Of a DNA stretch of 64,000 bases, positions 44,102 through 50,661 are shown one piece after another. Numbering within the stretch: position 1 is the stretch's first letter; every line of letters starts with the position of its first letter. The translations under genes and the position numbers were made by a program. Origin of the DNA: Paraburkholderia fungorum (GTDB lineage: Bacteria > Pseudomonadota > Gammaproteobacteria > Burkholderiales > Burkholderiaceae). The stretch covers positions 251,158-315,157 of the forward strand of contig NZ_CADFGE010000002.1 of assembly GCF_902833645.1 (NCBI RefSeq). The letters run 5' to 3'. The notes below the pieces were generated by a model, which saw nothing but the letters and a program-made list of their open reading frames with translations, had not been told where the DNA came from and ran no database searches.

Positions 44102-44980
44102 TCAGCCGTAGGCCCGCTCGCGCATCCACTTCGTCATGATCCATTTGTCGCCGCCGAGCACCGGCGCACCGCCGTGCAAGGTCAGCGGATCGAGTTGGCG
44201 CTGGCCGTTCATATAGCGGAAATACACCGCGCCGCCTTGTCGCGCCGCGACCGACATTCCCGCTTCCGGGAAAATCGTTTCGCCGCCGTCGGGCACGTCG
44301 TTCAGATAGATCACGAGGGTTGCCACGCGCTGGCCGCCCTGCGCGGTATGAACCGCGCTGCCGGCCTGATCGGGCGGAAAATAGTCGAAGTGCGGACGAT
44401 ATTCGCCGGTCGTGCCGTAATGCAGGATCTGCAGCCCCTCGCCGTTTTCAACCGGCCAGTTCATCAGACTCGCTATGCGCCGGTCCAGCCGCTCGATGAA
44501 CGCGTCTTCCCCGCGCTGGTACCAGATGCCTTCGCTGGTGCGGTTACGGATTACATCTTCCTTGCCGGTGGCGGGATTGACCGTAGTCGAGCGCTTCAAC
44601 CGATGCCGCGAGCGTTCGATCATCTCGTTGCATTCTTCGGGCGACAACACATCCGCGAACACGATTACCTGCGGCCGCTCGCAACGCATCAGCACGCGGA
44701 CGTCGCGATCGTGCGCGCGGATCACATTGCCGCGCGCAACCGGCGGCGTGTCGTACTGGTAGGTTTGCGGCGCGGCTTTCGCCAGCGCGGCCTCGATCGC
44801 ACCCGGCGGCGAGCCCCCCGCGTCAACCGGGTCCTTGCCAAACGCCCTGTGCACTTCCACGCGCGCGGCTTCCGTGGCGAAGCCGGCCTGCACCATCGCG
44901 TCGATCATCGAGTCGATGCTGCAACCGCGTGCCACATTGCTGCTCAGCCACGCTTCCCACGACGCATCCACTACCGGCAT
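44102..44980 (-). CDS. 2OG-Fe(II) oxygenase, prolyl 4-hydroxylase-like
   Basis: A 292-residue protein with a C-terminal P4H-type double-stranded beta-helix. The iron ligands are visible in LHYGTTGEYRPHFDYF (H-x-D) and LDPLTLHGGAPVLGGDKWIMTKW (His; Lys binds 2-oxoglutarate). VIFADVLSPEECNEMIE precedes the core, as in plant and bacterial P4H. The N-terminal about 90 residues form a helical region with Ala-rich sequence. It may hydroxylate a proline in an unknown target protein. It is a single-gene unit. Confidence 0.88.
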   Translation of the reverse strand: MPVVDASWEAWLSSNVARGCSIDSMIDAMVQAGFATEAARVEVHRAFGKDPVDAGGSPPGAIEAALAKAAPQTYQYDTPPVARGNVIRAHDRDVRVLMRCERPQVIVFADVLSPEECNEMIERSRHRLKRSTTVNPATGKEDVIRNRTSEGIWYQRGEDAFIERLDRRIASLMNWPVENGEGLQILHYGTTGEYRPHFDYFPPDQAGSAVHTAQGGQRVATLVIYLNDVPDGGETIFPEAGMSVAARQGGAVYFRYMNGQRQLDPLTLHGGAPVLGGDKWIMTKWMRERAYG

Positions 44981-45089
44981 AGCATTCCCCGCTTGTTCAT
45001 ATCACGAAATACTGCATCAACTGGCCGGGCCATAGCAAGTCTGGATGGAGCGAAGCGGGTTGATGTCCGGCTGGTCTCCGGTTGATCTC

Positions 45090-45569
45090 TTAAGCGCTGC
45101 GCTGTCTGCGGCGATAGAGATCGAGGCCTTTTCTTGCCTGTGCCCTGATTGCGCGCTGCACGAAAGGGGTCCAGCCGAGCAGCACACCTTTGACGCCTAA
45201 AGCCTGACGGGTCCACCGCCAAAGGTCAAACGCATCGCGATGTTCGACGATGCGGCCCTCGCGAAACCTGAAGCGGGCGTCGATGCGGTTGACCACCGTG
45301 CGGCCTGTCTGACTGAAAGTGTAACGGGCCACCCAGTGAGCGCGACCATTATGCTCATCGGCTTCGACACCGTCGAACGTCAGCGAGAAGTCCTGCGCCC
45401 GCGCCACCAGCATGCGCCACATATCGCGCGCCTCTTCGCCGCGCAGCTCGCCAAAGGCCGGATCGCTGAAGACCACGTCGTCGGCGTAGCAGACGGCCAT
45501 GGTGTCGGCGTCGCGCTGCTGGAACGCGGTGTAAAAACGCTCGATCAGTTCGGTATTGGGATGGCTCAT
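45090..45569 (-). CDS. SnoaL-like / NTF2-fold protein
   Basis: A 159-residue protein. Residues about 1-110 form an NTF2-like fold (MSHPNTELIERFYTAFQQRDADTMAVCYADDVVFSDPAFGEL, then HWVARYTFSQTGRTV and ARFRFREGRIVEHRDAFDLWRW). The basic C-terminus is long. Such proteins are steroid-isomerase-like and often of unknown substrate. Another ATG fourteen bases upstream is in a different frame and meets TGA at once, so 45569 is the start. The frame without that start continues far upstream but is not coding. Confidence 0.85.
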   Translation of the reverse strand: MSHPNTELIERFYTAFQQRDADTMAVCYADDVVFSDPAFGELRGEEARDMWRMLVARAQDFSLTFDGVEADEHNGRAHWVARYTFSQTGRTVVNRIDARFRFREGRIVEHRDAFDLWRWTRQALGVKGVLLGWTPFVQRAIRAQARKGLDLYRRRQRSA

Positions 45570-45722
45570 TTGAAATGGCTCATTGCTTGTGCTGAAGCGT
45601 TGCCGGCCGTGGAGACGATCCGGAAAAGGAGCGCGCACCAGGACTTGAGGCGCGCAGGCAGCACACGATAGCGGAAAACGGCGCGGCCGGGGTGCGGCCT
45701 CTGTAACACTCGCGCCGCCTTT

Positions 45723-45746
45723 CGTTATATCCTGTCGAATATCACG
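45723..45746 (+). promoter_or_regulatory. ModE-like operator 1, upstream of the 176-residue protein
   Basis: CGTTATAT-N8-ATATCACG, a 24-base palindrome with one mismatch per arm pair. It matches the pattern of known ModE sites (two TATA-rich half-sites ending in CG) and three further boxes in this window. It lies 75 bases before the start at 45822. Confidence 0.75.
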
Positions 45747-45821
45747 GTATGCTTCGTGAAGCGCGGCTCGCCCGTCGCCCGCGCACGATGAAGCGAAACA
45801 AGCCAGCAGGAGCCAGCAGCG

Positions 45822-46352
45822 GTGCGTAATCCAGTTACAGCGCAACTTACAGCGGGACCCGCAGCGCCATCCACCTCGCGACCGATCGTGCGGCCCACCT
45901 CGGCCAACCCTTCGGGACGCGTTCCGAAGGATTTTTCGTCGACCATTGTTGCAGTCAAGTCGACGTCCGAACGAGGCCGCGCCGAGTTGATCCGCGATGT
46001 CGTCGATGCTTACCGGCGCCTTTATGGCAGCGTGCAGCGCTTCGTGTCGATGCTGACGGACGATCGCCTGAACTTCGCCTCGGTGGGCACCTCGGGTTCG
46101 CACTCATTGAACCAGTTGCTCTCGATCCTCGCCGACGAGGCCAGGGCGGCGGCGTTCGTCCGCCTGCGCGAGCTGAAAGCGTCGATTGAAGAGGCGCGCT
46201 CGGCCGAGCAGCTTCGCGACGCGATTTTCTCGGACGCCTATAGCAACGATCTGGCCGCGTTGCGCAAGGTGGTGGCGGAACTCGAACGGCTCGACACAGC
46301 CTTTATCGGCCTGTGCGTCGGGCACGTGCTGGATCGCCATAGCCACACATGA
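45822..46352 (+). CDS. Unknown protein, candidate member of the ModE regulon
   Basis: A 176-residue soluble protein that I do not recognise. The first about 45 residues are Pro/Ser/Ala-rich and probably disordered. From about 50 on it is helical (RAELIRDVVDAYRRLYGSVQRFVSMLTDD), ending FIGLCVGHVLDRHSHT. No membrane segment, Cys cluster or signal sequence is present. The GTG start at 45822 has AGGAG ten bases upstream. A ModE-like box lies upstream, and the next gene downstream (DUF2325) has its own. A role in molybdenum handling is inferred only from this promoter context. Confidence 0.72.
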   Translation: MRNPVTAQLTAGPAAPSTSRPIVRPTSANPSGRVPKDFSSTIVAVKSTSERGRAELIRDVVDAYRRLYGSVQRFVSMLTDDRLNFASVGTSGSHSLNQLLSILADEARAAAFVRLRELKASIEEARSAEQLRDAIFSDAYSNDLAALRKVVAELERLDTAFIGLCVGHVLDRHSHT

Positions 46353-46370
46353 ACGTTTTTATTTGCCCGG

Positions 46371-46394
46371 CGTTATATCTTTTCGAATATATCG
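46371..46394 (+). promoter_or_regulatory. ModE-like operator 2, upstream of the DUF2325 gene
   Basis: CGTTATAT-N8-ATATATCG, same 24-base length and spacing as the other three boxes. It is 87 bases before the ATG at 46482 and just after the stop of the unknown gene at 46352. Confidence 0.75.
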
Positions 46395-46481
46395 AAAGCG
46401 ACGCTTGCGTGGCGTGCATGACCTGCATGCCGAGCACGCAGGCTCAGCCAGCCTGACGCCAGAACCGGATTCGAGGTCCTC

Positions 46482-47834
46482 ATGCACACGCCCCCGTTTC
46501 GCCTTGCCCAACCCTCGCGTCTCAAGCTGTCCAGCGACGAACTGGCCGGCACCGGCTTGCGCGCGGCCGATCCGTGCTGCACGCCCGCCAAAACGTCGTT
46601 CTCGAACACCAAACGGCGCGCGCGCCTCGCCGAGCTCGACGGCCAGTTGCATTGTTCGATCATCGGCACCTGTCTCAGCACACATGAGCTGCGCAAGCTG
46701 GTGCCTAAATTCACTACCCTCGACAGCCGGGACGCGAGCGATCTGGAGATTCATCACTCGGCGGTCGAACTCGCGATCGATGGCGGCGCGGGCGCCAAAG
46801 CCCTGCACAAGTTGCTCGACGAGCACTATGCGGCCGCGATCCGGCGCTTCGACAAAGCCGCCGACGAGGTCGAACTGCAGAAGCTCTGGGACGAAGCGCT
46901 GAAAAACGGCGACATCCCACCGGCTTACTGGGCGTTGATGACGCATCCGTATGCGAACCTGCACATCCGCCAGAAAGCGTTCGGCGAACTGCACATGCTG
47001 TCGCATCTGGTCGGCGCGGCGAATCGCGCGGACATTCGCAGGCTGGTTGCGCTCGAAGCGGAAAACGCCGAATTGAAAGAGAAAATCGAGCGGCAGCAAG
47101 CCCGTTTGCAGGAAATCAGCAGGCAGCGCGATGCGTCGATCGCCGCGCTCAATGAGCAGATCGCGCAGCTCACCGCGCTGACCGCGCGCCAGATGCCGAC
47201 GGACCCCACGGACCTCGAAGCCGAAGTATCCAGACTGCGCGACAAACTGGCCGAGACCGACCAGCGGGTGGCCCTGCATACCAGCCGCCGCGAGGCCGCG
47301 GAGCAGCGGGTGCTGCAGGAGCGAGGCGCGGCGCTGGCGTTACGCAAGAGCCACGATCAGGCGCTGGCGCTCCTCAAACTGGTGCAAAGCGAATGTGATG
47401 CACTGGAGCGCGCAACGGTGGATGCCGCCCAAGGCCATGGCGCCGTCAGGATGCGGCAAGCGAGCCTGGACAGCGTACGCGGCAAACGGGTCGTGTATGT
47501 AGGCGGCCGCCCCGGCTCGAATGCCGCGCTCAAGCGGCTGGTGGAAGCCGCCGGCGGTGATTTCGTGGTGCATGACGGCGGCGTGGAAGATCGCAAGGGT
47601 TTGCTTGCCGCTGCGCTGCCGGGCGCGGATATCGTCGTGTTTCCGGTGGACTGCGTCGATCACGATTCGATGACGACGCTTAAGCGCGTATGCGAGCGCC
47701 ATCAGATCGACTACTACCCGTTGCGCACGGCGAGCGTGGCGAGCTTCGTCGAATTGATGGACCGGCTGCGGCCCGAGCATCTTGCCCAGTTAGGTAATCC
47801 GCCGCCCTCGGCGTTTTGCCTGCGCCACGGTTGA
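46482..47834 (+). CDS. DUF2325 coiled-coil protein, candidate ModE regulon member
   Basis: A 450-residue protein. Residues about 60-160 are helical, with LHCSIIGTCLSTHELRKL. A long coiled coil follows (about 185-320, rich in Glu, Gln, Arg). The C-terminal about 100 residues are a DUF2325 domain (KRVVYVGGRPGSNAALKRLVEAAGGDFVVHDGG, later VVFPVDCVDHDSMTTLKRVC). The DUF2325 fold looks like a small Rossmann-type sensor or nucleotide-binding domain. The protein has conserved-looking Cys and His residues (IIGTCLSTHE). Its promoter carries a ModE-like box. Function unknown; the locus suggests molybdenum homeostasis or metalloprotein maturation. Confidence 0.82.
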   Translation: MHTPPFRLAQPSRLKLSSDELAGTGLRAADPCCTPAKTSFSNTKRRARLAELDGQLHCSIIGTCLSTHELRKLVPKFTTLDSRDASDLEIHHSAVELAIDGGAGAKALHKLLDEHYAAAIRRFDKAADEVELQKLWDEALKNGDIPPAYWALMTHPYANLHIRQKAFGELHMLSHLVGAANRADIRRLVALEAENAELKEKIERQQARLQEISRQRDASIAALNEQIAQLTALTARQMPTDPTDLEAEVSRLRDKLAETDQRVALHTSRREAAEQRVLQERGAALALRKSHDQALALLKLVQSECDALERATVDAAQGHGAVRMRQASLDSVRGKRVVYVGGRPGSNAALKRLVEAAGGDFVVHDGGVEDRKGLLAAALPGADIVVFPVDCVDHDSMTTLKRVCERHQIDYYPLRTASVASFVELMDRLRPEHLAQLGNPPPSAFCLRHG

Positions 47835-47909
47835 GTTGCCGGTGGTAAGAGGTAGCCGCCAGCCGCTTACGCTTAAACCCGGACACTGAACCGGATAGCA
47901 CTCCGACGC

Positions 47910-48308
47910 TTACGGGCGGATCAACCGGGTCAACTCGGCAATCTGTTTTGCGCAGCTTCGTTGCGCCTCGATTTCGACCTCGCGGTACAGACGAATAATG
48001 TCTTCGCCCACCGGCGTCAACGTGCAGCCGCCGCCGCTTTGACCGCCCTGCTCCGAATGGGTAGCGGGCACTTTGAGCGAGCGGTTCAACTCGTCGATCA
48101 GCAGCCATGCGCGCCGGTACGACATGCCGAGACTGCGCGCCGCCGCCGAGATCGAGCCGTGTTCGCGCACAGCTTCGAGCAGTTCGACTTTGCCGGGTCC
48201 GAGCGCAACAGCGTCGCCGCTCAGAATACGCATTCTGAAGCGCACTTCGGGGCGCGGTTTCGCGGATTTCGTCGCGGGTCTTGGTTTGGTTTTCGCGGTA
48301 TCAGCCAT
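47910..48308 (-). CDS. modE: ModE-family regulator, DNA-binding domain only
   Basis: A 132-residue protein. After a basic Lys/Pro-rich N-terminus (about 25 residues) comes the complete ModE winged helix (LGPGKVELLEAVREHGSISAAARSLGMSYRRAWLLIDELNRSL, then GGQSGGGCTLTPVGEDIIRLYR). The C-terminal molybdate-binding di-MOP domain of E. coli ModE is absent. One-domain proteins of this type exist in several proteobacteria. The ATG at 48308 is chosen over the longer frame because the family begins there. It is last in a minus-strand operon headed by a box of its own type, so autoregulation is likely. Confidence 0.88.
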   Translation of the reverse strand: MADTAKTKPRPATKSAKPRPEVRFRMRILSGDAVALGPGKVELLEAVREHGSISAAARSLGMSYRRAWLLIDELNRSLKVPATHSEQGGQSGGGCTLTPVGEDIIRLYREVEIEAQRSCAKQIAELTRLIRP

Positions 48309-48360
48309 GCGCGAAAGGATACACGAACCGCCTCGCCCTGCCACCCACGCTAAACGGCCT

Positions 48361-48996
48361 TCAATGGCCGCCGGGGAAGCAATGCCGGTAGTCTTCGCAA
48401 CCCGGACAACCTGGAGCCGGGCCGGGCTCAAGCCCTAACGAAAGCGCGCGCTGCTGGGCAAGGAATTTCTTCCAGCGCAGATTGTCGACATTCAAGGCTA
48501 CGAGCTTCGGGAAATAACGCGTCAGCATCCAGGTGACCTCTTCGCGGCCCGCAAGACCGAGGTCGCGCCACAGGTGATCGGGCCGCAGGCATGCGTGCGC
48601 GATGATCGAAGCAAGACAGTGGGCGTCGTCCGCGTCGACGGTGCCGCTGGCATGCGTGAGCAGGAGCGCGCGCAACGTGTCGACGAATGCCGCGTATTCG
48701 CCGGTGTCCACCGGTGGCAACGCGGATAGCGGCGCAAGCGCGGCCGCATGCGCGAAGTGCCGCGCCACTAGCGCGCGCCATGCCGGCTGCGGCAAGCCCA
48801 GCAGCGCGAGTTCGTGACGCACGTCGCGCACGGCAATCAGTCTGGCGAACAGTTGTGTATCGGGCGAGGCGGCGTCCGTCGCCCCAGCCAGCCACGTCGC
48901 CGCGCGCTTGGCAACCGGCTCATCGAGCGGCGTACGCAGCGGCGCGGTGCCGGGCACGGCACCTCCAACAGCAGGCGAAAGCGGTTCGTCAGGCAT
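48361..48996 (-). CDS. nifQ: NifQ family protein
   Basis: A 211-residue protein with the NifQ C-terminal pattern: HACLRPDHLWRDLGL, RYFPKLVALNVDNLRWKKFL, and the metal-binding ending GCPGCEDYRHCF. NifQ in nitrogen fixers carries a Mo-Fe-S cluster and donates molybdenum to FeMo-cofactor assembly, using a Cx4Cx2Cx5C motif. Here the second to fourth cysteines are intact (C-P-G-C-x5-C), but the first position of the motif is Gly. No nif gene is near. It sits between a molybdopterin-binding-domain gene and modE, so it probably serves another molybdenum process. Confidence 0.87.
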   Translation of the reverse strand: MPDEPLSPAVGGAVPGTAPLRTPLDEPVAKRAATWLAGATDAASPDTQLFARLIAVRDVRHELALLGLPQPAWRALVARHFAHAAALAPLSALPPVDTGEYAAFVDTLRALLLTHASGTVDADDAHCLASIIAHACLRPDHLWRDLGLAGREEVTWMLTRYFPKLVALNVDNLRWKKFLAQQRALSLGLEPGPAPGCPGCEDYRHCFPGGH

Positions 48997-49050
48997 GGCG
49001 GCAACGCAATGGTGAGCAACGGACCATGTTACGCCAGTCGCCCAGATCGC

Positions 49051-49539
49051 CTACCCCAACGGCCTCAAAACATGCGCCTCGATACGGGCGAGTCGTTTGA
49101 CATGGCGTGGGGCGGGCAGAATGTCCGAACCGGAAAACAGAATCGGCGCGCCGTCTTCGGCGTCGAGCGCGCGGCCGCCGCATTCGTATGCGACCAGCAC
49201 GTTCTCGCCGATCGGGCTGTTGAACAACTCATGCCATGAAAACGTCACGACGTAACCATCGTGTCCGACGGCCACGAATACCGTGCGCTTGAACTCGCCC
49301 GGCACCTCGTTCGGCAGGCCCGCTTCCGAGAGCAAGGTCGTCAAACGCACGCCGCGGTATGGCTCGACGCTGCGGATAAAACGGTTCGTCGTATAGCAGC
49401 GCAGGTCGAAGGGCGTGGACAGCACGCTTTCGTACGCCTTGAGCCGCTCGAGGTCGAAAGACAACGGGCGCTGAAATCGTCCGCACAGGACGAGCGCGCA
49501 TTCGACGGCAGGCGCGGCAATCTCATTCACACCATCCAT
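49051..49539 (-). CDS. Small lone molybdopterin-binding-domain protein (sulfite oxidase-like fold)
   Basis: A 162-residue protein that resembles an isolated oxidoreductase molybdopterin-binding domain: CALVLCGRFQRPLSFDLERL at the start, FDLRCYTTNRFIRSVEPYRGVRLTTLLSEAGL, VAVGHDGYVVTFSWHEL and GAPILFSGSDILPAPRHVKRLARIEAHVL. Whole sulfite-oxidase-type enzymes are twice this size or more. No signal peptide is seen, so a cytoplasmic role is likely. One Cys (FDLRC) lies where the Mo-ligating Cys would be expected. It is the first gene of the operon with nifQ and modE, downstream of a ModE-like box. Confidence 0.78.
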   Translation of the reverse strand: MDGVNEIAAPAVECALVLCGRFQRPLSFDLERLKAYESVLSTPFDLRCYTTNRFIRSVEPYRGVRLTTLLSEAGLPNEVPGEFKRTVFVAVGHDGYVVTFSWHELFNSPIGENVLVAYECGGRALDAEDGAPILFSGSDILPAPRHVKRLARIEAHVLRPLG

Positions 49540-49583
49540 ATGCGTTTATCTCCAGCATTTCGTGTCTGAGCCGCTTGTTGGCT

Positions 49584-49607
49584 CGTTATGTCCGTGTGTA
49601 TATTACG
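49584..49607 (-). promoter_or_regulatory. ModE-like operator 3, upstream of the nifQ-modE operon
   Basis: CGTTATGT-N8-ATATTACG, 24 bases, one central mismatch in the arms. It lies 44 bases upstream of the start at 49539. Confidence 0.72.
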
Positions 49608-49744
49608 CTGCGATGATCGCCATGGGGCAAAAATGCGTCGGTACGCGCCGGCAACACGGGCGGCACCCGCTACGTGCGCACTTTCCCGCTCAATTAATCG
49701 ATCGGACCAGGCGCGCAACGACGCACAACGCAAGGCGATGACGT

Positions 49745-49768
49745 CGTAATATATCGCTCTTAATAACG
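49745..49768 (+). promoter_or_regulatory. ModE-like operator 4, upstream of modA
   Basis: CGTAATAT-N8-TAATAACG, 24 bases, ending 16 bases before the modA start. It is the weakest of the four but has the same length and CG ends. Its position so close to the start fits repression by molybdate-loaded ModE, the known mode for mod operons. Confidence 0.68.
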
Positions 49769-49784
49769 CATCGGGGTTAATCGC

Positions 49785-50660
49785 ATGATTCGCAAGCTGC
49801 TGGCATCTTTCGTTGTCGTCACCGGCGTGGTGGCGGCCGCACCCGCCTTCGCGCAGGACAATACGGTCAACGTGCTGTACGCCGGTTCGCTCGTCAATCT
49901 GATGGAGCGCAGCGTCGGACCCGCCTTTGAAAAGGCGACCGGCCAGCATTTCCGTGGCTATGCAGCGGGCTCGAACAAGATCGCCAACGAAATCAAGGGC
50001 AAACTGCGGCGCGGCGACGTATTCATCAGCGCCAGCCCGAAGGTAAACACCAGCCTGATGGGCGAGGCGAACGGCAATCACGTGACGTGGTATGTGAACT
50101 TCGCCGAATCGCCGCTGATGATCGGTTACAACCCGCAAAGCAGATTCGCGGCGGACTTCAGGAGCAAGCGCTGGGACCAGGTGCTGCAGGAACCGGGCAT
50201 CCGCATCGGCCGTACCGATCCGAAGCTGGATCCGAAGGGCGCCTTCACTGTCGAGATGATGACGAAGGCCGCGGCGCTCTACCATCAAGCGGATCTCGTC
50301 GAAAAAACGCTGGGCGACGCGGAAAATCCCGCTCAGGTTTTGCCTGAAGAAACGTTAGTAGGCCGTCTGCAATCCGGTCAACTCGACGCCGGCTTTTTCT
50401 ACTCGACCGAAACCTCCGACCTGAAAATTCCGGCGCTCCGTCCGGCGCCCGAATTGCAGGCTAAAGCAAGCTACACGCTGACGATTCTGAGCGACGCCCC
50501 GAACCGCGACGGCGCGAGCAGCTTCGTCGACTTCCTGCTGAGCGCGCAAGGCGGTGCTCTGCTGAAGCAACACGGCGTCGATGTGATCAAGCCGACCATT
50601 ACCGGCGATGTACAGGGAATGCCGCCTTCGGTCCAGGCCGTGATCGACGCGGCACAGTAA
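49785..50660 (+). CDS. modA: Molybdate/tungstate-binding periplasmic protein
   Basis: A 291-residue substrate-binding protein. A signal peptide (LLASFVVVTGVVAAAPAFA) precedes VNVLYAGSLVNLMERSVGPAFEKATG, the beginning shared by ModA and especially the WtpA-type branch (LYAGSL). The oxyanion-binding serines are plausible in AGSL and later GSN. Segments FAESPLMIGYNPQ and RIGRTDPKLDPKGAF are family hallmarks. The permease-ATPase fusion starts one base after its stop. A ModE-like box ends 16 bases upstream. The Wtp-like similarity leaves tungstate as an additional or preferred substrate. Confidence 0.9.
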   Translation: MIRKLLASFVVVTGVVAAAPAFAQDNTVNVLYAGSLVNLMERSVGPAFEKATGQHFRGYAAGSNKIANEIKGKLRRGDVFISASPKVNTSLMGEANGNHVTWYVNFAESPLMIGYNPQSRFAADFRSKRWDQVLQEPGIRIGRTDPKLDPKGAFTVEMMTKAAALYHQADLVEKTLGDAENPAQVLPEETLVGRLQSGQLDAGFFYSTETSDLKIPALRPAPELQAKASYTLTILSDAPNRDGASSFVDFLLSAQGGALLKQHGVDVIKPTITGDVQGMPPSVQAVIDAAQ

Positions 50661-50661
50661 G

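Noticed and set aside
45570..46103. Long N-terminal extension of the SnoaL-like protein (frame open to 46103)
   Set aside because: The extension runs antisense through a promoter region and part of the neighbouring gene. The family fold starts at 45569.
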